A DNA stretch of 18,251 nucleotides. It comes from DATKXO01 sp035528995. Its GTDB lineage: Bacteria; Planctomycetota; Phycisphaerae; UBA1845. Position numbers and translations under genes: made by a program. Shown here one piece after another: positions 7,850 to 14,754 of this stretch. The stretch spans positions 1 to 18,251 of the forward strand of contig DATKXO010000034.1 in the NCBI GenBank assembly GCA_035528995.1, in the 5' to 3' direction. The notes under the pieces were generated by a model. It did no database searches and was not told the DNA's origin. It was given only the letters and a program-made list of their open reading frames with translations. The number at the start of each line of letters is the position of its first letter. The stretch's first letter is position 1.

Positions 7850-8659
7850 ATGGACAGGGTACTCGATTGGGCTCTGGGAGTCTGGGTCACGTACAGCCCC
7901 GCTCTGATCGCCGCGATTCTGACGCTGGCCATCGGCTGGTTCGTGGCTCGAATGCTGAAGAAACTCTGCCGCCGTGTGATGACCAGGGCCAAGGTGGAAG
8001 CGACCCTGGTGGGGTTCACGACCAACCTGGTCTACCTGGGCGCGATGGCGCTGGTGGTCATCTCCGTTCTGGGCAAGCTGGGTATCAACACGGCGTCTTT
8101 CGCGGCGATCCTGGCGGCGGCGGGCCTGGCCGTCGGCTTTGCCCTGCAGGGATCGCTATCCAACTTCGCGTCCGGCGTCCTGTTGATCATATTCCGACCC
8201 TTCAAGGTGGGCGATTACGTGGAGGCCGGAGGCATCGGCGGTGTGGTGGAAGACATCCAGGTCTTCGCCACGAAACTGCGAACGCCCGACAACAAGGCGA
8301 TCATCATGCCGAATTCCTCGATCACCGGCGGGAACATCACGAACTACTCGGCCAAGGACACGCGGCGGGTGGACTTGGTTTTCGGCATCGGCTACGCGGA
8401 CGACATCGAGAAGGCCAAGCGCATCCTGGCCGACATCCTGGCCAAGGACACGCGCGTGCTGGCCGACCCAGCGGTGACGATCGGCGTGCTGGAACTGGGC
8501 GACAGCAGCGTGAACCTCGCGGTGCGCCCCTGGGTGAAGACCGGCGATTACTGGGACGTGTTCTTCGAGGTCACCGAAGCGGTGAAGGTCCAGTTCGACG
8601 CCCAGGGAATCAGTATCCCGTTCCCGCAACGGGACGTGCACCTGCATCAGGCGGCTTGA
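7850..8659 (+). CDS. mscS: MscS-family mechanosensitive ion channel
   Basis: A 269-residue small-conductance mechanosensitive channel of the MscS family, an inner-membrane heptamer that opens under membrane tension to release solutes during osmotic downshock. Three helices are visible: about 15-35, 55-77 and the pore-lining TM3 at about 82-115 with the hallmark small-residue pattern AAAGLAVGFALQGSLSNF. Next come the family beta-domain signature (FRPFKVGDYVEAGG, then GVVEDIQVF and the PNSSITGGNITNYS stretch) and an alpha/beta C-terminal domain. Length is close to the 286 residues of the E. coli protein, so this is the minimal MscS form without extra N-terminal domains. GGGAGG lies 10 bases before the ATG; another ATG 7 bases upstream is out of frame. 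It is probably transcribed alone or with the large exported-protein gene 136 bases downstream. Confidence 0.95.
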   Translation: MDRVLDWALGVWVTYSPALIAAILTLAIGWFVARMLKKLCRRVMTRAKVEATLVGFTTNLVYLGAMALVVISVLGKLGINTASFAAILAAAGLAVGFALQGSLSNFASGVLLIIFRPFKVGDYVEAGGIGGVVEDIQVFATKLRTPDNKAIIMPNSSITGGNITNYSAKDTRRVDLVFGIGYADDIEKAKRILADILAKDTRVLADPAVTIGVLELGDSSVNLAVRPWVKTGDYWDVFFEVTEAVKVQFDAQGISIPFPQRDVHLHQAA

Positions 8660-8700
8660 GGATCGGGCCGACGGCGCCCGGTTCGCGTGTTCGGCCGGTC

Positions 8701-8729
8701 TTGCGACGGTGTGGCGCAGGGTCTACGCT
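8701..8729 (+). promoter_or_regulatory. possible promoter for the large exported protein
   Basis: TTGCGA (8701-8706), 17-base spacer, TACGCT (8724-8729), about 66 bases before the ATG at 8796. Matches are only 4/6 and 3/6. The same -10 hexamer appears upstream of tig, which is weak support. Confidence 0.28.
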
Positions 8730-8795
8730 CGCGGCGTCACGGTGGAGCGGGTTGTCGGGCCCGAGTGTGCAGCCCGACAGAGTGGAGGATAAGCC

Positions 8796-11700
8796 ATGAA
8801 ATCCATCGCTTCGTGTCTGACGGTCGCCATGTGCTTATGGCTGGCGCAGCCGTCTCAGGCGGACGAGCCGCCGGGGGCGACTCCGCAAAACGCCGAGACG
8901 GTGACCATCGAACTGAAGCCCGGTCCGCCCGGACCGAGCGAGCCGCCGGAGCCGCGCTTCACGGCCCGCGTCACGGCCGAGGACCTGGGCGCCCTGCTGG
9001 AGATGCCCGAAGTGCCCGTGCAGTTCCGGCTGGAGAGCCAGCGCCGAGCCACGCTCGAAGCCTTGGGCAAGATCAGCATGGGGCCCCTGGTGGACGCGCT
9101 GGCCGATTTTCTGGCGGAGGATTTCGCGGGGCGGTTCGATCCGCCGCGTGACCTGATCGTCGTGCCGGTGCCCGCGGAGAAACAGGTCTCCATCGAGGCT
9201 CCCGACGTTCAGCCGGAGCCCTACCGCGGGCCGAAGTTCGAGGTGGTGGGCTTCCTGCTGCACGACGTGACGGAAGCCGAGTTTCAGAACGTGGGCGTGC
9301 GGATCATTCAGACCGCCCGGCAACTGGTCGACTCGGGCGATCCCGTTTACGACCGCACCTCGCCGGCTTACATCCGCTGGCTGGCCGAGCGTGAGGTGGA
9401 GGAGATGCGCCAGGCCCGCGAGCGGGAGGCGCTGAGCGCCCGCGAGCGGGAGGAAATCAAGCAGCGGATCGCCGAGGCCCTGGGGATCGACGCGACGGCC
9501 GATGCCGACGCCACCCGGGAAGGGAACTGGCTCAAGGAGTCGAGACGGTTCAGCTACATCATCCGCGAGGGGGAGTTCATCGATCGTCTCAAGCCACTGG
9601 TGGAGCGGATCAACCGCGAGATGGCGATTGCCGACTTCGCCCCGCCGTCGGCGCTCGACCGGCCGGGGATTTACCACGACCCGGAGATCGGCGACGTCGA
9701 GATCGTTCTGCCCAAACCCATGCTCAGCGCCTTCCTCGAGGAGGCCGACCAGTTCGAGCGTCGGATGGCGGAGGACGCGGTGATCAGCATCGAGGCCGTC
9801 CGGCTGACCGACCGGGACCTCGTTTCAGGGGCCCTGGCGTCGCGTCTCAACGCTCAAGTGCAGGGCGTGCACGACCCATCTTCCGGCTTCAACAGAAGAA
9901 GAGTGCTTCGCGAGGTCGGGCTCAACGCGATGCTGGCCGTCGCCAACCAGGATTTGCAGATTCGGACGCTGGAGGGCATCGCCGCCGGCGGAATACCCGC
10001 GGGCGTGCAACCCGTACAGATCGCGCCGCCCACGCTGCCGCCCATCATCCTGGATCCACAAGCGACCACGGTTGGCAGTACGTTCGCGGTCGGTGCAGAC
10101 CCGATCTTCTTCGACGGGCGCGAACAGGTGTACGGTTTCAGCTACCTGGGGCCGGACGGCATCGCCCACACGCTGACGCTGGAGGTCGTGGACAGCCTGC
10201 GCGAGACCTGGGACCGCATCGAGCGGAACCTCATCGTCCATAAGATCCAGAAGACCGACACGCTGACGCCGTTCTCGGTACCGGTCGGGCCGGACACCAA
10301 GACCTACAACGGCATCGCGGCCCTGATCTCGCAGGAGAACCAGACGCTGATCGTGGCCACCGGCACGGGTGCCATCGAGAAGACGGAGGCGACGGCCGGG
10401 ACCTGGCTGATCATCGAGGACTTCGAGATCAAGCCGATCCCGGGCTCGTCCACGACGCTCACCGAGGAGGAACTGCACGACCTGGAGGCCAAGGTGCGGC
10501 TGACCATGTTCCTCCGCGATCCGCACACGGACCCGGGTTTCAAGCGGCGGCTGCTGGAGGCGCGGACGGACGATGAGCTGCGCCACATTCTGCTGACGCA
10601 TTACCAGGGGACGCAGTACCAGCCGATCCGGTCGGGCCGCGAGCCGCGGACTTACGGAACCGTTTTCGACGAGCGGTACGCCCGGGTGCTGGCCGACGAA
10701 CGGTTCATGAAGCGCGAGCGGAACTCGATGATCACGCTGACGTTCTTCTCCAGCCAGGGCAACATCGTGGCCAGCCCGGGGGCGACGCAGCTGGGCGACG
10801 CCAACGATCTGACTTCGTTCACCACGCAACTGCGTCCCAACGTGGTCACACCGATCTCGTCGTTCTTCACCAAGGGCGGCAGCGGCACGACGGGGTCGTC
10901 ACCACTGACCGGGCTAGCCAAAGGCGAGCAGACCGACCAGTCCAAGACGATGACGCACCTGGTGATCCGGGCCCGCTTCCCCACCGTGGGGCGTGAACAG
11001 GCGGACCGCGAGGAAGGGCGCTTCACGGGCTACTTCGATCTGCCCGTCAAGCGCGAGCCGGCCAGCCAGGTCGATCTGCCCTTCCTGTCCAGCTCGGAGC
11101 ACCCCGCCGAACGGCTGGCCAAGCTGCGGGTCGGGCTGATGTTCCCGGTCCTGGACCGCAAGCGTATTCGCGAGCCGCTGGCCGGGCTCAACCCGCAGAA
11201 GTTCCCCGGCGACGTGCCGCGGGAGGCGTGGGAGACGGCCATGACCCGGCTGTTGATGTGCCGCAAGCTGATCAGCGATTCGCCCGGCGCGTCCGACATG
11301 CTGGCCTCGGACTTCGTCAAACGCTTTGTGCTGGAGGTGCGGTCCCTGGTGGAGTATGACGAGGAGTTCTTCGACGCCCCCAACTTCGCCCTGCGCAACA
11401 TGACCCAATGGAACAACCCCGAGCGAATTGCGTTGGCCCTGAACAACAGCCCGGGACGGTTCGCGTTGGAGCGACTCGTCGGCATCCTCGATGAACTCGG
11501 CGAGGAGCTGGTGCCCTACGACTACGTCCAGAACTACCTGGCCACTTCGCCACCGGCTGGCCTGCACGCTCGGAGGATTTATCCCCTTTCCTGGGGAGAG
11601 GTCCAGACGCTGCGACGCGACGTGGCCGCCCACTATTTGCGATTCCGGGAGGTCTACGGTGACGCGTTCCTGGAGGCGGTCTCGTCGGTCCTGCACCTGG

Positions 11701-11984
11701 GCACCTATCGATCGAAGAGCGTGTCGGACCTAGTTGCCGGGCCGCTCCGAGGCTGCCGAGACCTGGTGGTTTTCGACCGGAGCGGCAGCGCCGTCTCGGA
11801 CCCCCGGCTGTACGAGGAGGCCCACGAACAGTTTCTGTTTCTCAAGGCGGGCGGTTACAAGGGACGGTTGTTCGAGAGGTCGATGGTGGCCCCGGAGCAT
11901 CTGCCGGACGATCAGCGCAGCCTGATCTACCGCGGGCGAGACATACTCACGCTGGCGGACCGTTGGAGCCGGGAGGAGTGGTAA
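8796..11984 (+). CDS. large exported protein of unknown function
   Basis: A 1062-residue secreted or periplasmic protein that I do not recognise. The signal peptide is clear (core at about 5-17, cleavage near SQA-DE at 22/23), followed by a Pro/Glu-rich stretch. A charged, probably coiled-coil helix occupies about 199-230 (EEMRQAREREALSAREREEI). Residues about 326-345 (ISIEAVRLTDRDLVSG) faintly recall the start of a secretin core, and about 720-730 (THLVIRARFP) recalls its final strand. A Pro-rich linker sits near 400-420 and a Ser/Thr/Gly-rich stretch near 690-715. The last 260 residues are mixed helical with no motif. There are few cysteines and no transmembrane helix after the signal. GGAGG lies 9 bases before the ATG. 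The secretin resemblance is a weak impression, not an assignment; an envelope role is inferred from export alone. Confidence 0.85.
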   Translation: MKSIASCLTVAMCLWLAQPSQADEPPGATPQNAETVTIELKPGPPGPSEPPEPRFTARVTAEDLGALLEMPEVPVQFRLESQRRATLEALGKISMGPLVDALADFLAEDFAGRFDPPRDLIVVPVPAEKQVSIEAPDVQPEPYRGPKFEVVGFLLHDVTEAEFQNVGVRIIQTARQLVDSGDPVYDRTSPAYIRWLAEREVEEMRQAREREALSAREREEIKQRIAEALGIDATADADATREGNWLKESRRFSYIIREGEFIDRLKPLVERINREMAIADFAPPSALDRPGIYHDPEIGDVEIVLPKPMLSAFLEEADQFERRMAEDAVISIEAVRLTDRDLVSGALASRLNAQVQGVHDPSSGFNRRRVLREVGLNAMLAVANQDLQIRTLEGIAAGGIPAGVQPVQIAPPTLPPIILDPQATTVGSTFAVGADPIFFDGREQVYGFSYLGPDGIAHTLTLEVVDSLRETWDRIERNLIVHKIQKTDTLTPFSVPVGPDTKTYNGIAALISQENQTLIVATGTGAIEKTEATAGTWLIIEDFEIKPIPGSSTTLTEEELHDLEAKVRLTMFLRDPHTDPGFKRRLLEARTDDELRHILLTHYQGTQYQPIRSGREPRTYGTVFDERYARVLADERFMKRERNSMITLTFFSSQGNIVASPGATQLGDANDLTSFTTQLRPNVVTPISSFFTKGGSGTTGSSPLTGLAKGEQTDQSKTMTHLVIRARFPTVGREQADREEGRFTGYFDLPVKREPASQVDLPFLSSSEHPAERLAKLRVGLMFPVLDRKRIREPLAGLNPQKFPGDVPREAWETAMTRLLMCRKLISDSPGASDMLASDFVKRFVLEVRSLVEYDEEFFDAPNFALRNMTQWNNPERIALALNNSPGRFALERLVGILDELGEELVPYDYVQNYLATSPPAGLHARRIYPLSWGEVQTLRRDVAAHYLRFREVYGDAFLEAVSSVLHLGTYRSKSVSDLVAGPLRGCRDLVVFDRSGSAVSDPRLYEEAHEQFLFLKAGGYKGRLFERSMVAPEHLPDDQRSLIYRGRDILTLADRWSREEW

Positions 11985-12098
11985 CACCAGGAGTCGAGCA
12001 GGCTCTGGCGGCCGCGCGTCGTCTCGCGCAATTGCGCCTGACCGGTTGCCCGGCTGCGAAGACGTGCCGCGCTTGTGCACGACGGAAGGAGTAGGACC

Positions 12099-12200
12099 TT
12101 GCTGTTCCTCGACTATTTGTTCGGCATCATTATCTCGTTGCTGACCTTCCCAGGCGTCTTCGATCTGATCTTCCAGGGAATCGGCGGGATCGGTATGTGA
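12099..12200 (+). CDS. possible 33-residue membrane peptide
   Basis: A short frame starting at TTG (12099) with a strong GGAAGGAG site about 8 bases upstream, ending at TGA (12200). The predicted peptide begins MLFLDYLFGIIISLLTFPGV and continues FDLIFQGIGGIGM: one long hydrophobic helix with a Gly-rich end, as in small membrane peptides. Its first 20 residues loosely recall the N-terminus of some membrane metalloprotease-like proteins (LLTFPGV followed by a His motif), so it could be a truncated fragment of one; the His motif is absent. It begins 114 bases after the large exported-protein gene and may share its transcript. The start codon is weak and no homolog can be checked, so confidence is moderate. 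Confidence 0.45.
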   Translation: MLFLDYLFGIIISLLTFPGVFDLIFQGIGGIGM

Positions 12201-12271
12201 CGACCGGGCAGGGCACGCGACCGCCCGGCGATGAATCGTCGTCACTCCGCCTCTTGAAGTCTCAACCCGCA

Positions 12272-12293
12272 AGCACCCACTCTTGTGGGTGCT
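12272..12293 (+). terminator. hairpin after the small peptide gene
   Basis: A perfect 9-bp stem, AGCACCCAC/GTGGGTGCT, closes a TCTT tetraloop 71 bases after the TGA of the small peptide gene. No T-run follows on the plus strand. It is a plausible end for the plus-strand transcript carrying the large exported-protein gene. Confidence 0.4.
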
Positions 12294-12391
12294 CCAGCGC
12301 GCTCGCGCCGGCCGATTGCGAACGGCCCGACGTTGGCCTCCTGACGCGCGATTTGCCAAGCTGGGCGATAAAGGCCAGACCGCCGCGTCTG

Positions 12392-12511
12392 GGTGTTGTG
12401 GTGGGCGCGTCGGACTTCGGGTTTGACGTGAACCTGGACGGAAACGTGTCGGCGGCGGACGGCTCGTCGATCAAGCAGCGTCTGGGCAACTTCGCTCCGA
12501 CCTGCCCGTAG
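12392..12511 (+). pseudogene. dockerin-like C-terminal fragment
   Basis: This frame ends in FDVNLDGNVSAADGSSIKQ followed by RLGNFAP and a stop. The D-x-N-x-D-G-x-V-x-x-x-D pattern is the calcium-binding loop of a type I dockerin half-repeat, of the kind found at the C-termini of many planctomycete secreted proteins. Only this half is seen. Upstream, the same frame stays open to a GTG at 12197 but is low in recognisable features and runs through the hairpin at 12272, so no intact gene is present. It is best read as the leftover end of a secreted protein gene whose body has been deleted or replaced. An alternative is a 104-residue protein starting at 12197, for which there is no good ribosome site. 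Confidence 0.5.
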
Positions 12512-12534
12512 GCGGAAGCGACGCGAAAACGAAA

Positions 12535-12581
12535 GTGGCGAGTTCAGAGTTCGGCCGGATCGGCCGCTCTGAACTCGCCAC
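12535..12581 (-). terminator. intrinsic terminator on the hicAB side
   Basis: A perfect 15-bp stem (12535-12549 with 12567-12581) surrounds a 17-base loop that can itself pair. On the minus strand it is followed by TTTCGTTTTCGC, a T-rich tail, so it fits an intrinsic terminator for minus-strand transcripts. It lies 55 bases past the hicB stop and 24 bases past the duplicated end of fbaB, so it may originally have been the fbaB terminator. Confidence 0.75.
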
Positions 12582-12604
12582 TCGTTATTGCGGACTCTCG
12601 ACCC

Positions 12605-12634
12605 GCTACGCGACCGTGATCGACTTGTCCAGAT
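12605..12634 (-). repeat. second copy of the fbaB 3' end
   Basis: This 30-base stretch matches 13509-13538 except at two positions. On the minus strand it reads the codons for LDKSITVA and a TAG, the exact C-terminus of FbaB, and both mismatches are synonymous third positions (GTC/GTG and GCG/GCC). It starts one base after the hicB stop codon. The two copies are in direct orientation and flank the hicAB module. Confidence 0.85.
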
Positions 12635-12635
12635 G

Positions 12636-13076
12636 CTAGGCAACGTTGCTGCGGTCAAGGGCAACGGCACGGATGAAATCCGACAGGCCCCGGAATCCCA
12701 ATCGTGCGGCCGCGTCCTGGAGGTGGAACTTCTCGTCAGGGCTAAGTCGGATGTTGACCTGCGTGGATCGCTTCGCCCGAGACGTGGGCGGGCGCTGGCC
12801 GCTTTCAAGCATTGTGGCGACAGCCACGGTCAAGGCCTCGCCCGTGGCCCGGACGCATTCGTCGGGCGTCTTGCCGTCGGCAAAGACGGTGGGGATCTCG
12901 ACCGAGCTGCCGATGTAGCCCAACTCGTCGTTGGGTTCGAGGACAAGGCGGTAGCCGGCGGCGATGTTGCCGGCCCGCTTCAGGACAGCGGGGTCAAACC
13001 GCTTGTTGGGCGAGCTACTCGCCTTCGAGGATTTCCTTGATCTTCGCGACGTAGGCATCCGCAACCATTCTGTCAT
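12636..13076 (-). CDS. hicB: HicB-family antitoxin
   Basis: Up to 146 residues. Residues about 40-100 (YRLVLEPNDELGYIGSSVEI, then TPDECVRATGEALTVAVATML) form the HicB partial RNase H-like domain that binds and neutralises HicA. Residues about 106-140 (QVNIRLSPDEKFHLQDAAA, then GLSDFIRAVAL) are a ribbon-helix-helix DNA-binding domain used for autoregulation. The frame overlaps the end of hicA by 62 bases with the first ATG (13076) or 44 with the second (13058). Neither ATG has a good ribosome site, so translation is probably coupled to hicA, and the conserved part starts only after the hicA stop. The stop codon sits one base from the duplicated fbaB end. Toxin-first order is usual for hicAB. 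Family assignment is firm; the exact start is not. Confidence 0.85.
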   Translation of the reverse strand: MTEWLRMPTSRRSRKSSKASSSPNKRFDPAVLKRAGNIAAGYRLVLEPNDELGYIGSSVEIPTVFADGKTPDECVRATGEALTVAVATMLESGQRPPTSRAKRSTQVNIRLSPDEKFHLQDAAARLGFRGLSDFIRAVALDRSNVA

Positions 13077-13206
13077 GCACGGGGATCAGCAGCGGCAACT
13101 CGCGGTCGGGATGCACGAAGACGAAGTAGGGCGGCCAGGTCCGCTGCAACGTCCAGCCGTGGGATTCCAGTAACTTCAGCACCTCCGCAAACGGCTTGCC
13201 AGGCAT
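13015..13206 (-). CDS. hicA: HicA-like toxin, catalytic His missing
   Basis: A 63-residue protein in the position and size of HicA, the mRNA-cleaving toxin partner of HicB. The N-terminal helix and first strand match the family (FAEVLKLLESHGWTLQR), and the protein ends in a helix after LLIPVHDRMV. The canonical turn, usually R-x-x-G-S-H-H-x-x-x-H-P, reads R-T-W-P-P-Y-F-V-F-V-H-P here, so the Gly-Ser-His-His of the double-stranded-RNA-binding-like active site is replaced by Pro-Pro-Tyr-Phe at equal length. A His later in the protein (PVHDR) might substitute, or this clade may act differently. GGAG lies 8 bases before the ATG. It is first in a two-gene operon with hicB, with a strong promoter about 175 bases upstream. 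Confidence 0.75.
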   Translation of the reverse strand: MPGKPFAEVLKLLESHGWTLQRTWPPYFVFVHPDRELPLLIPVHDRMVADAYVAKIKEILEGE

Positions 13207-13220
13207 CGGTCGGTCTCCGC

Positions 13221-13295
13221 ATTGCTCTGCCCAGTCAGCCAGACGCCCGGGGGGTGCACGCTGCGAAGCTGCCGTCAGCGTGCTGGCAGAGCAAT
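13221..13295. promoter_or_regulatory. 11-bp inverted repeat in the hicAB leader
   Basis: ATTGCTCTGCC (13221-13231) and its perfect reverse complement GGCAGAGCAAT (13285-13295) lie 53 bases apart, between the hicAB promoter and the hicA ATG. This fits a pair of operator half-sites for the ribbon-helix-helix HicB repressor, or a long stem in the leader RNA. The near arm is only 15 bases from the start codon, so folding could affect translation. Confidence 0.4.
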
Positions 13296-13381
13296 CGGGA
13301 CCACTCGACGCCGTCAGAGGCGTTTAGGAGTACCCCGAGCGTCAACTACACACATCGCCTCGGCAGGGTTAACGCAATCAT

Positions 13382-13410
13382 AGTATAGCCTAAGATATAC
13401 GAAAAGTCAA
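13382..13410 (-). promoter_or_regulatory. strong sigma-70-like promoter for hicAB
   Basis: Minus strand: TTGACT (13410-13405), 17-base spacer, TATACT (13387-13382). Both hexamers match consensus at 5/6 with ideal spacing, in a locally AT-rich patch unusual for this window. The leader to hicA is about 170 bases. The -35 box overlaps the 3' arm of the hairpin that follows fbaB. Confidence 0.7.
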
Positions 13411-13426
13411 GCCGGTTTTCGGCTTG
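13408..13426 (-). terminator. hairpin terminator after fbaB
   Basis: Minus strand: CAAGCCG, loop AAAAC, CGGCTTG, then ACTTTTCG. The 7-bp stem with a short T-run is a modest intrinsic terminator about 85 bases after the fbaB stop. Its 3' arm supplies the first bases of the hicAB -35 box. Confidence 0.5.
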
Positions 13427-13508
13427 GGGCGCGCAGACCATTGCCGGCAGCCTCAAGTTGTCCTCGAGGAGCGGCAAACGCCGTCGGCATGCGGTGGCCG
13501 CAGACGCG

Positions 13509-13538
13509 GCTAGGCCACCGTGATCGACTTGTCCAGAT
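13509..13538 (-). repeat. fbaB 3' end, copy within the gene
   Basis: The functional copy of the 30-base direct repeat: it encodes the last eight residues and stop of FbaB. The central 22 bases (13517-13538) are identical to 12613-12634. Copy spacing is 904 bases. Confidence 0.85.
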
Positions 13539-14559
13539 AGACGTCCTGGATCGCGTTGAGCAGCTTGACGCCCTCTTCCATGGGGCGCTGGAATGCCTTT
13601 CGGCCGGAGATCATGCCCGTGCCGCCGGCCCGCTTGTTGACGACGGCCGTGCGGACGGCGTCGGCGAAGTCGTTCTGGCCGGAGGCCCCGCCGGAGTTGA
13701 TCAGGCCGGCGCGACCCATGTAGCAGCCGGCGACCTGGTAGCGGGTCAGGTCGATGGGGTTGTCAGTGGTCAGGCTGGAATAGACGGCCTTGTGCGTCTT
13801 GGCGAAGTTGATGGCGGTGAACCCGCCGTTGTTCTCGGCCTGTTTCTGCTTGATTATGTCGGCCTCGATGGTCACGCCCAGGTGGTTGGCCTGGTTGGTC
13901 AAGTCGGCGGCCGCGTGGTAATCGACGCCGTCCTTCTTGAAGGCGCTGTTGCGCAGGTAGCACCACAGGACGGTGACCATGCCAAGCTCATGGGCCATGT
14001 GGAAGGCCTCGCTGACCTCCTGAATCTGTCGGCTGGACTCCTCCGAACCGAAGTAGATGGTGGCCCCCGCCGCCACGGCGCCCATGTCGGCCGCCTGTCG
14101 GACGTCGGCGAACATGATCTGGTCGTACTTGTTCGGATAGGTCAGCAGCTCGTTGTGGTTCAGCTTGACCAGGAATGGAATCCTGTGGGCGTACTTGCGT
14201 GCGACCGCTCCCAGCACGCCGAGGGTGGAGGCCACCGCGTTGCACCCGCCCTCCATGGCCAGGCGTACGATGTTCTCCGGATCGAAGTACATCGGGTTGG
14301 GGGCGAACGAGGCCCCGGCGGTGTGTTCGATGCCCTGGTCCACCGGCAGGATCGAGACGTAGCCGGTCCCGGCAAGACGCCCGTGGCCGAAGATCGCTTG
14401 CAGGGCCCGCAGGACGGGTGTCGGCCTGTCGGAGCCGGCCACCACCCGGTCCACGAAGTCCGGCCCGGGCAGGGTCAGCATGGATTTGTCGATGCCGGTA
14501 CACTTGTAGCCGAGAAGCTCTCCGGCCTGGTCGCCCAACAGATCGGTGATGGCACTCAT
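13510..14559 (-). CDS. fbaB: class I fructose-bisphosphate aldolase (FbaB/DhnA type)
   Basis: A 349-residue cytoplasmic aldolase that interconverts fructose 1,6-bisphosphate with glyceraldehyde 3-phosphate and dihydroxyacetone phosphate, in glycolysis and gluconeogenesis. It is closely similar along its whole length, as I recall it, to E. coli FbaB (350 residues): LAGTGYVSILPVDQG (about 62-76), ASFAPNPMYFDPENIV (83-98), RIPFLVKLNHNE, VLWCYLRNSAFKKDGVDYH, and YMGRAGLINSGG near the end. The Schiff-base Lys is in ADIIKQK (about Lys237), so this is the metal-independent class. The ATG at 14559 has GGAGGA 7 bases upstream; starting earlier would add a non-homologous tail. It is divergent from tig, with its own promoter at 14613-14640. 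The last eight codons are repeated downstream of hicB. Confidence 0.96.
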   Translation of the reverse strand: MSAITDLLGDQAGELLGYKCTGIDKSMLTLPGPDFVDRVVAGSDRPTPVLRALQAIFGHGRLAGTGYVSILPVDQGIEHTAGASFAPNPMYFDPENIVRLAMEGGCNAVASTLGVLGAVARKYAHRIPFLVKLNHNELLTYPNKYDQIMFADVRQAADMGAVAAGATIYFGSEESSRQIQEVSEAFHMAHELGMVTVLWCYLRNSAFKKDGVDYHAAADLTNQANHLGVTIEADIIKQKQAENNGGFTAINFAKTHKAVYSSLTTDNPIDLTRYQVAGCYMGRAGLINSGGASGQNDFADAVRTAVVNKRAGGTGMISGRKAFQRPMEEGVKLLNAIQDVYLDKSITVA

Positions 14560-14612
14560 GGATCTTCCTCCGTGCGAAAGGCGCCGTGTCTGATACCGAA
14601 CTCCGGCCGATG

Positions 14613-14640
14613 AGCATACCCTAGTTGGGAGCCGCGTCAA
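14613..14640 (-). promoter_or_regulatory. sigma-70-like promoter for fbaB
   Basis: Minus strand: TTGACG (14640-14635, 5/6), 16-base spacer, TATGCT (14618-14613, 4/6). Transcription would begin about 45 bases before the fbaB ATG. Confidence 0.5.
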
Positions 14641-14754
14641 CGCGGGCGGCAGCCGGCAACGGTCGCCGAGTGCGCCACCCCGGCACCCGGGGCAGGCGGC
14701 TGGCTGGCACGGGCGCGCCCGGGGGCCGGCAGCGCCGGCGATTCGGTCGCCGTG

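Noticed and set aside
13221..13295. inverted repeat as the ends of a 75-bp miniature transposon
   Set aside because: No target-site duplication flanks the arms and no second copy is seen in the window; a regulatory reading fits better.
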